A DNA stretch of 64,000 nt from Microvirga pudoricolor (GTDB taxonomy: Bacteria > Pseudomonadota > Alphaproteobacteria > Rhizobiales > Beijerinckiaceae). The notes beneath the pieces are model-generated. The model did no database searches. It had not been told where the DNA came from and was given only the letters and a program-made list of their open reading frames with translations. The stretch's first letter is position 1. Every line of letters starts with the position of its first letter. A program made the position numbers and the translations under genes. Positions 19,289 through 26,777 of this stretch are shown here, piece after piece. The stretch spans positions 124,001-188,000 of the forward strand of contig NZ_JAFEMB010000002.1 of NCBI RefSeq assembly GCF_016892705.1, given 5' to 3'.

Positions 19289-19315
19289 ACGGTCCGGCGC
19301 CCGGCGCCGGACCGT
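19289..19315. terminator. Perfect inverted repeat after the L,D-transpeptidase gene
   Basis: Arms of 13 bp (ACGGTCCGGCGCC and its complement) around one central base lie between the convergent transpeptidase and GGDEF genes. There is no T-run, so termination by this hairpin is inferred from its position and strength. Confidence 0.55.
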
Positions 19316-19343
19316 CCCTCTAGAACGGGTTCGATCAGCCGCG

Positions 19344-20885
19344 CTAGCGCATCGCCGTCCGCTGCCGCCGCTCGTTCGGCAGCATCGAGTAATGGGCCCG
19401 CTTCGCCTCGTACATGCGCAGGTCCGCCCTTTTGACGACCTCTTCCAGCCTCTCCCCAGGCTCGCTGGTGGCCGCCCCCATCGCCATGCTGAGCCCCGGC
19501 CCAGAATAGAACTGGTTGTTGATCTCGATGAGGCCCGCGAGTGCTTCCATGGTCACGGCCCCGTCGCGCTCGTCGGTGCCCGGCAACAGGATGGCGAACT
19601 CGTCCCCGCCGATCCGCGCGGCGCAGCCGGGACTTTCGATGAGCTTCTCCAGCACCTCTCCGGCCCGCCGTAGCATCGCGTCGCCGGCCGCATGGCCGAG
19701 CCCATCGTTGGCTTCCTTCAATCCATTGAGATCGATGGCGATGACGGTGACAGGGAACGGGCCCTTGCGCTCGAGCCGGTTGAGCTCGTCGGCATAGAAG
19801 GAGCGGTTGTAGAGCTTGGTCAGCGGGTCGTGATTGCCGAGAAACTCCAGATAGGCTTCGGCTTTCTTCCGGGCGGTGATGTCCGTCAGGGCGATCTGCA
19901 CCAGGGACCAGTCGCTCTCGTGGCCGGGCAGCACCGAAAACTGGAGATGAAGGTGGATGGCCTCGCCTCCGAGCGAATAGTTCACGACCTCCCGTTGCTG
20001 GAACAGCTTGCCGTTCCAAAGATCCACCAGCTGCTCCCGGAAGGGCTCGTGCATGTCGCCCCGGAACACCTCCTTGAGGTTTCTCAGCAGGCTGGCCTTG
20101 TCCGGCGCGCCGAACAGGTCGAGGGTGTGCCGGTTAACGTCGAGGACGACGATCTCGGCCATGCAGCGCTCGACGAATTCCGGGTGAACGTCCGTGAAGA
20201 CCCGGAAATCGACGATTCCTTGCGCCCTCACAGTGTCCAGGAGACCCTTGATGGCGCTGAAGTCCTCGACCCAAAGCGAAACCGGCGAATGCTCGAACAG
20301 GCCGCGGGCATATTCCTCGCTCCGCGCGAGTCCTCGCCGGGCGGTCTCGCGCTCGGTGACATCTTCCGTCGAGACCAGAACCTGCTCCCAGGTGCCTTCA
20401 TGGCCGGGAAGGATGCTGCCCTTCAGCTGAATGTCCAGGCGCCGGCCCGATATGGTGTAGTTGACCGCCTGGCTGACGAATTCGGTGCGGCCCTCCCAGA
20501 GCTGGACCAGCTCCTCGATATGGGTCGTCAGCATGTCGCGGGTGAAGATCCGGTCGAGATTCCCCACGAGGTCGGGCAGGTCCCGCGCCTCGAACAGGTT
20601 AAGCGTGCGGTCGTTCACCCGCAGCACCCGGATCCGGTCGGAGCAGGCTTGGACGCGGCTCGAATCCTCGGAGAGGAAATCCCGCAGGGATGTCACGCCA
20701 TCCCGGCGCCATTGCTCGAAGAGCTCCCGGATCCCACTGTAATCCTCCAGCCACAGGGGCACCGGAGCCAGTTCGAACATCCCCATGTCCGCTACCTGCC
20801 CGAGAGCCCTCTGAGACGCCGCAACGGTATTTTCCGCAGGATTCATGAAATCTATCCGGCCCTGACCATTAATCCGGCCGGTCAT
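19344..20885 (-). CDS. Tandem PAS-like diguanylate cyclase (GGDEF)
   Basis: This 513-residue, probably cytoplasmic protein has two homologous PAS-like sensor modules. They start at about residues 35 (MFELAPVPLWLEDYSGI) and 195 (LFEHSPVSLWVEDFSAI); each ends in a DVTERE / DITARKKAE linker. A C-terminal GGDEF domain follows with DPLTKLYNRSFY, IDLNGLKEANDGLGHAAGD and ARIGGDEFAIL. The catalytic loop is intact, so it should make cyclic di-GMP. The RxxD inhibitory site is missing (ESPG at that position). The two input modules look like an internal duplication. The start could also be the ATG at 20846 (MNPAENTV). No membrane segment or signal is visible. Confidence 0.88.
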   Translation of the reverse strand: MTGRINGQGRIDFMNPAENTVAASQRALGQVADMGMFELAPVPLWLEDYSGIRELFEQWRRDGVTSLRDFLSEDSSRVQACSDRIRVLRVNDRTLNLFEARDLPDLVGNLDRIFTRDMLTTHIEELVQLWEGRTEFVSQAVNYTISGRRLDIQLKGSILPGHEGTWEQVLVSTEDVTERETARRGLARSEEYARGLFEHSPVSLWVEDFSAIKGLLDTVRAQGIVDFRVFTDVHPEFVERCMAEIVVLDVNRHTLDLFGAPDKASLLRNLKEVFRGDMHEPFREQLVDLWNGKLFQQREVVNYSLGGEAIHLHLQFSVLPGHESDWSLVQIALTDITARKKAEAYLEFLGNHDPLTKLYNRSFYADELNRLERKGPFPVTVIAIDLNGLKEANDGLGHAAGDAMLRRAGEVLEKLIESPGCAARIGGDEFAILLPGTDERDGAVTMEALAGLIEINNQFYSGPGLSMAMGAATSEPGERLEEVVKRADLRMYEAKRAHYSMLPNERRQRTAMR

Positions 20886-20986
20886 CGCTGAGCCGGCCGC
20901 AATGACAAGTCTCTATCAGGTTCAGGTTTAAAATATGATCGACGGTGCAGCCACCGGCCATCGGCCAGCCGCCCGCGGGCAGCAAA

Positions 20987-21010
20987 AAGGGCGGTTCACA
21001 AACCGCCCTT
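20987..21010 (-). terminator. Rho-independent terminator of the HU gene
   Basis: On the minus strand a 10-bp stem (AAGGGCGGTT, 4-base loop, AACCGCCCTT) is followed by TTTTGCTGC. It sits 33 bases after the HU stop. Confidence 0.88.
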
Positions 21011-21042
21011 GACCAGGATTGAGGGCATTCGGCCCTTGGCGT

Positions 21043-21342
21043 TTACTTCTTCCGGGAGCCGCCGCGCTTGGTATTCAGGAGTTCCTTGATGGCCTTGGCC
21101 TGCTCGAACTTTAGGTTCTTGGACGCGGCGATCTTCACGGGCTCGCCGGTCTGCGGGTTGCGGCCCTTGCGCGCCTTGCGATCGGCGACCTTGAACTTGC
21201 CGAAGCCGAAGATCGCCACTTCCTCGCCGCGCTTGGCGGCCTCGGAGATGCGGTCGAAAATGCCCTCCACGAGGTCCCGGGCGAAGGTCTTGGTCAGCTC
21301 GTGCTCTTCGGCAATGGCGTCGATCAGATCGTTCTTGTTCAT
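21043..21342 (-). CDS. hup: HU family DNA-binding protein
   Basis: This 99-residue histone-like protein starts MNKNDLIDAIAEE and carries the HU signature GFGKFKVADRKARKGRNPQTGE, followed by a lysine-rich C-terminal tail (KRGGSRKK). It bends and compacts DNA as a homo- or heterodimer. It is slightly longer than the usual 90 residues because of the basic tail, as in many Rhizobiales HU proteins. The ATG at 21342 has AGGGGAAG upstream, and it has its own terminator, so it is probably monocistronic. Confidence 0.95.
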   Translation of the reverse strand: MNKNDLIDAIAEEHELTKTFARDLVEGIFDRISEAAKRGEEVAIFGFGKFKVADRKARKGRNPQTGEPVKIAASKNLKFEQAKAIKELLNTKRGGSRKK

Positions 21343-21721
21343 CAGCTTCCCCTATGGGCTAAATCCGAAGGTCCGTCTTGACCGATTTTGTCGACGGGTC
21401 AAGTTATCGCTACGTCATTTTATCCCATATCCGCCCTGAAATGCGCGGGAAGCGGGCTGTTTCGAGGGAGATGTCCGCGAGGGCCAACCCCGACGGATAA
21501 GAAACATCCACCAAGGTCCGACGACCCGTTAGAGCGATGTTATTAGGCATATTGTCCTTGAGACGAGCCGTCCGAGGGCACCTGTCACGCCATAATCCCT
21601 CGGGGTTAACTCCCGAGATGCGGCCATAAGCAACGTCGGGATACCTAAGGATCATTTAATCTTACGTTAATAAAGTTAATATCCAGCCAAGCCTAAAGTT
21701 AAACTCATAAGAATGTAGGCA
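21343..21721. other. Divergent AT-rich intergenic region
   Basis: This is a 379-base region between hup (minus) and the kinase-like gene (plus). The last 75 bases are strikingly AT-rich for this genome and hold repeated TTAA motifs, including a CtrA-type site listed separately and a GTTAATA direct repeat. A minus-strand open frame at 21410-21655 has no codon or homology support. Confidence 0.6.
21656..21670 (+). promoter_or_regulatory. Candidate CtrA binding site (TTAA-N7-TTAA)
   Basis: TTAA TCTTACG TTAA exactly fits the consensus of the alphaproteobacterial cell-cycle regulator CtrA. It lies 52 bases before the GTG of the kinase-like gene, and two more TTAA half sites follow at 21676 and 21699. 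Sequence match only; short AT-rich motifs can arise by chance. Confidence 0.5.
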
Positions 21722-22354
21722 GTGCCAACTTTAGTCTCACCAGGGGGTCAGCGGGCCGTGCATACATCGTCGGAAGTCGTGATCCCATCTAAGCTCCCAG
21801 GGCTACTCCGCTATTGGCAATCCTTCCTTAAACGTTCGGCTCAGGGCCGGAGAGCGTCGGGACGGCGGGCGGGCACGCCCGTCAGATCGTCCTGGCGGTC
21901 GCCCGCCTTGCCTCTGCCGCGCCAGGAGAGCGGAGCTCCTCAGGTCGCTGGCGACCCCAGGCCCGCCGTCAGCCGCACCCCCCACCCGGGTTCGGTGGCG
22001 CCGGATTCGTCTCCCGCATCCCTGGATCGGGTGCTGCGCGATCTCGCGCGGGCCCATGAGGCGCGGACGGGAACGCGGGTGTACTGCGCGGTCACGGACC
22101 TGCCTGAGCACCTGCCGATGATCGTGCAGACGACGGTTTGCCGCTTCATTCGCGAAAGCCTGGACCTCGCCTGCGAGCAAGCTTGCGCCAACGATCATAG
22201 GGTTTCCGTCTGGTGGGACGGCACCTCCCTCATGGTCGAGATCAAGGACGAGGGAGCATGGCCTCCGGTTGCGAAGGAGCCGGAGCGCCCGGTTCGTCTC
22301 GGCTTGGTCGGGCCTTGGGATTTGGACAGCGTCAGACATAACGAAAAAGACTGA
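21722..22354 (+). CDS. Degenerate histidine-kinase-like ATPase domain protein
   Basis: This 210-residue protein has about 95 N-terminal residues rich in Arg, Pro and Ser with no recognisable domain. After that comes a stretch similar to NarX-type HATPase_c domains: a region like LDRVLRDLARAHEARTGTRV, DLPEHLPMIVQT, an N-box-like CRFIRESLDLACEQA and a G1-like EIKDEGAW. The N-box asparagine is replaced by Leu, the second G1 glycine is missing, and the protein ends just after a G2-like RLGLVG. There is no phospho-acceptor helix or membrane segment. It is therefore probably not an active kinase; it could be a decayed gene or a regulatory partner of the NarL-type regulator 70 bases downstream. The start (GTG 21722) is uncertain. 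Confidence 0.6.
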   Translation: MPTLVSPGGQRAVHTSSEVVIPSKLPGLLRYWQSFLKRSAQGRRASGRRAGTPVRSSWRSPALPLPRQESGAPQVAGDPRPAVSRTPHPGSVAPDSSPASLDRVLRDLARAHEARTGTRVYCAVTDLPEHLPMIVQTTVCRFIRESLDLACEQACANDHRVSVWWDGTSLMVEIKDEGAWPPVAKEPERPVRLGLVGPWDLDSVRHNEKD

Positions 22355-22424
22355 CGAGAACACGACCGGCAACAACACTCATGGGCCAGCGATCGGCGGC
22401 CCGACATCGAATGCGGGGAACTAC

Positions 22425-23090
22425 ATGACCAACAAAATGCGCGTCGCCGTCATCGACGACCACCCACTCTACCGAAGCGGCGTCGTCTACACCCTTGAGA
22501 GCCAGCCGGACATCGAGGTGATCGCTCAGGGTACGAGCGCCTCGGACGCGCTTCACGTGGCATCCGCCCTTTCGCCGGACGTCCTGATCCTGGACGTCAA
22601 CGTTCCGGGCGGCGGCCCGTCCTGCCTGACGCAGCTGACGACCCATTGTCCGATGGTGAAGGTTCTCATCCTGGGCAAAACGGGCGAGGGTGCAGAGGTC
22701 TGCGACGCCTTGCGCAACGGCGCCTCGGGCTACATCCTGAAGGGCACGAGCCCGGACGAGCTGGTGCAAGCGGTCCGCGGCCTCGGTCGGGGCGAGGGCT
22801 ACGTGTCCCCTGCCCTCGCAGCCAAGCTGCTGGCGCAATCCGGGCCCTCCCAGCCCTCGAGCGAGATGCAGGACCGGCTCATTCATCTCAGCGGTCGTGA
22901 AGCTCAGATCCTGTCCATCCTGGGATCGGGCCTCAGCAATCGGGAGATCGGCGACAAGCTCGATCTCAGCGAGAAGACGATCAAGCACTACGTGACCGGT
23001 ATTCTTCAGAAACTGAAGGTGCGCAACCGCGTCGAGGCGGCCATCCTGGCTTCCGAGCATGTTCCGCAGCAACCGACCCTGCACTCCTGA
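22425..23090 (+). CDS. NarL/LuxR-type response regulator
   Basis: This 221-residue DNA-binding regulator has a receiver domain (residues 5-120) with the acidic pair D11-D12, the phospho-acceptor D57 (LILDVNVPGG) and the conserved lysine in GYILKGTSP. The usual Ser/Thr at the end of strand 4 is Gly (VLILGKTGEG). A GerE-type helix-turn-helix follows (about residues 155-215: LSGREAQILSILGSGLSNREIGDKL, ...EKTIKHYV). The ATG at 22425 is chosen because GGGGAA precedes it; the frame is open further upstream. It lies behind the degenerate HATPase gene and probably forms an operon with it. Confidence 0.88.
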   Translation: MTNKMRVAVIDDHPLYRSGVVYTLESQPDIEVIAQGTSASDALHVASALSPDVLILDVNVPGGGPSCLTQLTTHCPMVKVLILGKTGEGAEVCDALRNGASGYILKGTSPDELVQAVRGLGRGEGYVSPALAAKLLAQSGPSQPSSEMQDRLIHLSGREAQILSILGSGLSNREIGDKLDLSEKTIKHYVTGILQKLKVRNRVEAAILASEHVPQQPTLHS

Positions 23091-23098
23091 GCGGCGAC

Positions 23099-23644
23099 CT
23101 AGAGGGCGAGACACATCTGTGGGGCGGGCGACAAGGCTGACTCGTGCGCGAGCAGCCAACGCTTGCGTTCGATTCCCCCACCATAGCCCGTCAGCGCTCC
23201 ATCCGAACCGATGACCCTGTGGCAGGGAACGACGACCCCGATGGGGTTGGCCCCATTGGCGAGCCCGACGGCCCGGACGGCCGAGGGGCGGCCGATCCGC
23301 CGCGCCAGTTCACCGTAGGAAATCGTCGTTCCAGGCGGGATGGATCTCAGCGCGGTCCAGACCTCGCGTTGGAAGGGCGTGCCGGCCGTCTCCACGGGCA
23401 GCGCCTCGATGGCACGGAGATCACCGTCGAAATAGGCTCCAAGAGCCGTGGACAGTCCCCCGGGATCGTCCCGTCGCTCCAGCGCGTATTGGCCTTCTCC
23501 ATAATGAAGACGCAGCAGGCGGGCGAACCGAGGCTCGTGCTCCGTCCAGTCCACCGATCGCAGGCGCCCGCCGTCGTCGGCCAGCAAAACCAGCTCCCCG
23601 ATGGGGGTCTCCATGCGATCCATGTAAAAGCGCAGAATGCTCAT
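23099..23644 (-). CDS. ogt: Methylated-DNA--[protein]-cysteine S-methyltransferase
   Basis: This 181-residue single-turnover repair protein removes alkyl groups from O6-methylguanine. The DNA-binding and active-site domain shows GTPFQREVWTAL, SYGELARRIGRPSAVRAVG, and the acceptor cysteine in PCHRVIG (C141), followed by LTGYGGGIERKRWLL. The N-terminal domain is of the Ogt type, with no Ada zinc site. The ATG at 23644 (MSILRFY) has GAGGGGG five bases upstream, so the longer open frame is not used. It converges on the NarL-type regulator with only 8 bases between stops. Confidence 0.93.
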   Translation of the reverse strand: MSILRFYMDRMETPIGELVLLADDGGRLRSVDWTEHEPRFARLLRLHYGEGQYALERRDDPGGLSTALGAYFDGDLRAIEALPVETAGTPFQREVWTALRSIPPGTTISYGELARRIGRPSAVRAVGLANGANPIGVVVPCHRVIGSDGALTGYGGGIERKRWLLAHESALSPAPQMCLAL

Positions 23645-23746
23645 GGCCCCCTCGAAACGAGCGACGCCCCTGCATTCTGAACCCTGGCCGAGCACTGCAC
23701 CAGGGGGCGCCGGCCGGATCCACCGGATCCTACGCTCCACGACGAA

Positions 23747-23770
23747 AGAGGGGTCCCAAGGGCCCCCTCT
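23747..23770 (-). terminator. Probable terminator of the second RTX gene
   Basis: On the minus strand AGAGGGG pairs with CCCCTCT over a 10-base loop that can pair further, followed by TTCGTC. It lies 43 bases after the RTX stop codon. The T-run is short. Confidence 0.55.
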
Positions 23771-23812
23771 CATCGCGTTCAGGTCTCGTTCGTGTCCAAG
23801 CCGTGCAGGCGA

Positions 23813-25189
23813 TCAGACGACGAAGAAGTCCTTATAGGTCATCTTCAGGTTCGGCTTGAGGGTCGCGATCTGAACCTGTGCGGCGGCACCCGTGCCGTCG
23901 CGATCATAGTACAGCGCGCCATTCGACGAATCGTAGATGATGCGGTCGTCGGCATCGTGCGCCTCGGCACCCTTCCAGAAGGCGCCGGCCTTCAGCTGGG
24001 TCGGGTTCTCCATGGTGCCCTTGCCCAGTCCCTTGAAGACCTTGTCGTCGAGCCAGACGGAGTCGTCGCGGACCTTGAAGTCCGTGATCCGAGCAATGTT
24101 CGGCTCTCCCTTCAGGGATTGGTGGAAGATGAACGCGTCCTTGCCGGCGCCGCCGGACAGGATGTCGTTGCCCAGGCTGCCGAAGATCTTGTCGTCCCCG
24201 GCCCCGCCATAGAGCTTGTCGCGTCCGAGGCCGCCCATGAGCTGATCGTTGCCGGCCTCGCCGTAAAGCACGTCGTTGCCAGACCCGCCGAACAGCATGT
24301 CGTCTCCGTCGCCGCCGCGCAGGCGGTCGTTGCCGGATTCGCCGTACAGGCGGTCGTTGCCGGAGCGCCCGAACAGCAGGTCGTTTCCGGCGCCGCCGAA
24401 CAGCGCGTCGTTCCCGACCCCGCCGTCGAGAGTGTCGTTCCCGCTCATGCCGTCGATGCCGTCATTGCCAAGGCCGAGGCCGATGTAGTCGCCCTCACCG
24501 AGGACGATCCGGTCGGCGCGCCCCGTCCCGCTGAAGAACGTGTCCACGATGCCGTTGCCGCCGGTTCCACCGCCGCCACCGCCGCCAGGCGGATTCGCCG
24601 GGTCGGACGGGGGTGAGCCCGGATCGGACGGAGGAGGTGTGGGCACGTTACCGTTGACCGACACGACCACCTTGTCGTTACCGCCGCCGCTGTCGCCGAA
24701 ATAGAGATACTTCGCGCCGGACGTGATGGCCTGCGCCAGAGTGAACGTCAGGAGTCCACCCTCGCCAAGCGAGATGGAGCCATTGTCGCTGCTTCGGGTG
24801 CCATCCAAATCGCCGAGGGTCGCCTTGGACGGGTCGTAGACGTCCTGAGTCGTCCCGAACAGATAGGGCGCGTCCCACTCTCGCGGGTCACCGGACTGGT
24901 AAGCCTGACGATAACCCGGGCTGAACAGCACACCTCCGGCACTGTAGTCGAAGACCGGATCGCCGGTGAGCGTCGCGACTGAGTCGGCTCCGTTGGTCAG
25001 GGTGCTCGAGACCTTCACGAAGTCGAGGTCGAATCCGGAAGCGGCACCAGTGCCGCCCGAAGTGACGCTGTCATCCTTGAAGGTGATGCTCAAGATTTCG
25101 CTCAGGCCACTCTGGCTGAGATCGATCCGGTAGATACCGGTTTCGCCGTACTTGCCGACAAGAACTGGCGTCAACGTAGCAGTAACCAT
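23813..25189 (-). CDS. RTX calcium-binding secreted protein with unknown N-terminal domain
   Basis: This 458-residue protein has three parts. Residues 1-190 form a domain I do not recognise (YRIDLSQSGLSEILSITF, FDLDFVKVSS, YLYFGDSGGGNDKVVVSV). A Pro/Gly linker follows (about 195-235, including a run of seven Gly). Then come about ten RTX nonapeptides (GGxGNDxLxG, about 240-370), which bind calcium in a beta-roll. The last 90 residues (DAFIF...KDFFVV) resemble the end of the giant RTX protein and should carry the type I secretion signal. There is no Sec signal peptide. The ATG at 25189 follows GAGGAGT; the frame is open 14 codons further. No type I exporter is adjacent. Confidence 0.88.
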   Translation of the reverse strand: MVTATLTPVLVGKYGETGIYRIDLSQSGLSEILSITFKDDSVTSGGTGAASGFDLDFVKVSSTLTNGADSVATLTGDPVFDYSAGGVLFSPGYRQAYQSGDPREWDAPYLFGTTQDVYDPSKATLGDLDGTRSSDNGSISLGEGGLLTFTLAQAITSGAKYLYFGDSGGGNDKVVVSVNGNVPTPPPSDPGSPPSDPANPPGGGGGGGTGGNGIVDTFFSGTGRADRIVLGEGDYIGLGLGNDGIDGMSGNDTLDGGVGNDALFGGAGNDLLFGRSGNDRLYGESGNDRLRGGDGDDMLFGGSGNDVLYGEAGNDQLMGGLGRDKLYGGAGDDKIFGSLGNDILSGGAGKDAFIFHQSLKGEPNIARITDFKVRDDSVWLDDKVFKGLGKGTMENPTQLKAGAFWKGAEAHDADDRIIYDSSNGALYYDRDGTGAAAQVQIATLKPNLKMTYKDFFVV

Positions 25190-25462
25190 GACACTCCTCG
25201 ATGAACTGACGTTTCCCCGCATTCGTGCCATCTATACTGGTGTTTCTAGAGTATTAGTTTCAACTGCTCATAATCTCCCCATCAGATGTGAACTACTATT
25301 TTCATTTGATAGGATTACTACTGAAGTATTTCTATGCAGCAGAATAACTTATCCTCAAGAGACAGGAACGGAATCGCCTTCAACCCGAAGAGTGCAGCTG
25401 CCGAGGGGATGCGATCCGCTGTCCCTTCCCGGCATCGCGGGAAAGTTGCAAAGGATTGGCCG
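25190..25462. other. Divergent AT-rich promoter region
   Basis: This spacer between the second RTX gene (minus) and the PfkB gene (plus) is much richer in A+T than its surroundings from about 25225 to 25360. It must hold both promoters. I see no clear operator or gene in it. Confidence 0.5.
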
Positions 25463-26437
25463 ATGACGAGGACGCCGATGAGTCGCAAAACCATCATTTG
25501 CCTGGGCTGCGCATTCTGGGACACCATTTTCAAGGTCGATCGCATCCCCGGCCATGGAACCAAACTGCTGCCGGAAATCGCCGTTCAGGCCGCTTCCGGG
25601 ATGGCGACTGCGGCGGCCGCCACCTTGGCGCGCCTCGGTGCTCCCGTGCAGCTCTGGGCGCGCGTGGGGAGCGACCCGACCGGCGAGACCTTCCTTCGCG
25701 ACATCGGGCATGAGGGTGTGGACGTTGCCCGGGTCCGACGCATCGACGGGGCCAGAACGGCCTTCTCGACCGTACTGGTCGATCCATCGGGGGAAAGGCT
25801 CGTGGTCCCTTACACGGATCCGAGCCTCCAGACGGATCCGAGCTGGCTTCCCCTCGAAGAGGTCCCGGCGGCCGCGGCCGTCCTAGTGGATGTACGTTGG
25901 CTCGAAGGCGCCGAATCGCTGATGCGGGAAAGCCGCCACCATGGTGTCCCCGCCATTCTCGACGCGGACGTCGCACCGCCGGACATTCTGCGACGGCTGA
26001 TTCCGCTGGCCGATCACGTGCTCTTCTCCGAACCGGCTCTGGCGTCTCTGACAAACGCCGGGGATTCCCGTACGGCACTGCTGGAGATGGCGCGTTCCAG
26101 CGAGGCTGAGGTCATCGGCGTGACCCTGGGAGAGCACGGGGCTCTGGTCTGGGAACGAGCGCGGCCTGACGAGATCCGGTCTTTCCCGGCACCATCCATC
26201 CAGGCTGTCGACACGCTCAATGCGGGTGACGTCTGGCACGGGACCTATGCGTTTGGCCTCGTCTCCGGCTGGTCTCTCGAGACCAGGGTGCTGATGGCGA
26301 ACGTGGCGGCCGCGATGAAGTGCGAGAGCTTTGGAGGCAGGCTCGGGGCGCCGACCCTTTCCCAGCTCGTCGAGCGGAGCGGCCGCGAGTTCCCAGGGTG
26401 CGGGCTCACGGAACCGCTACCGACACAGTACCTTTAA
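25463..26437 (+). CDS. PfkB/ribokinase family carbohydrate kinase
   Basis: This 324-residue sugar or nucleoside kinase has the N-terminal ribokinase pattern (CLGCAFWDTIFKVDRIPGHGTK, then GMATAAAATLARLGA) and the C-terminal catalytic motif DTLNAGDVWHG at about residues 250-260, with D256 as the base. The usual GAGD anion hole reads NAGD here, a change at its first Gly. The DVWHG tail of the motif is common in rhizobial kinases near sulfofructose- or fructose-type kinases, but the substrate cannot be told. The start is either the ATG at 25463 or the one at 25478. It stands alone on the plus strand. Confidence 0.85.
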   Translation: MTRTPMSRKTIICLGCAFWDTIFKVDRIPGHGTKLLPEIAVQAASGMATAAAATLARLGAPVQLWARVGSDPTGETFLRDIGHEGVDVARVRRIDGARTAFSTVLVDPSGERLVVPYTDPSLQTDPSWLPLEEVPAAAAVLVDVRWLEGAESLMRESRHHGVPAILDADVAPPDILRRLIPLADHVLFSEPALASLTNAGDSRTALLEMARSSEAEVIGVTLGEHGALVWERARPDEIRSFPAPSIQAVDTLNAGDVWHGTYAFGLVSGWSLETRVLMANVAAAMKCESFGGRLGAPTLSQLVERSGREFPGCGLTEPLPTQYL

Positions 26438-26583
26438 TCGAAGTAAAGATCGTCCTCGATGCGAGACATTTCATCGCGCATCCCGAGCATACAAGACATA
26501 TCATTACGCCTTGCAATCAATTAGATGAAAGCTAATAAGACTGTTTTCCGCAATGCATGTTCATTTGGGCCGGATTGGCGACC

Positions 26584-26751
26584 ATGGTTCGCAAACTCGA
26601 CGATCAAATCAAGTCCGAGCAGAATAAAGTCGTCGGTTTTGGGTGGGCTGTACTGGCTTTTACTCTGATCGCGATCGTGCTCGTCTATATTTGGCTCGAC
26701 GACCCGCTACAGATCGAAAGCATGCTGGGCCTCGCGCCGGAGGCGGAGTGA
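26584..26751 (+). CDS. Small single-pass membrane protein, unknown
   Basis: The 55-residue frame has a charged N-terminus (MVRKLDDQIKSEQNK), one strong membrane segment (GWAVLAFTLIAIVLVYIWL) and an acidic tail. An upstream in-frame ATG at 26557 would add nine residues. No good ribosome binding site is visible for either start. The hydrophobic pattern and frame integrity favour a real gene, but homology is not recognisable. Confidence 0.5.
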   Translation: MVRKLDDQIKSEQNKVVGFGWAVLAFTLIAIVLVYIWLDDPLQIESMLGLAPEAE

Positions 26752-26777
26752 GGCCCAACCAAGCGGCAGCGGGGAGG

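Noticed and set aside
21410-21655. 81-codon frame on the minus strand downstream of the CtrA-like site
   Set aside because: No ribosome binding site and no recognisable pattern; it lies in the divergent promoter region.
23813-25189. CRISPR-like or tandem DNA repeat at the RTX region
   Set aside because: The periodicity of 27 bases comes from RTX nonapeptide codons in one open frame, without spacers of constant length.
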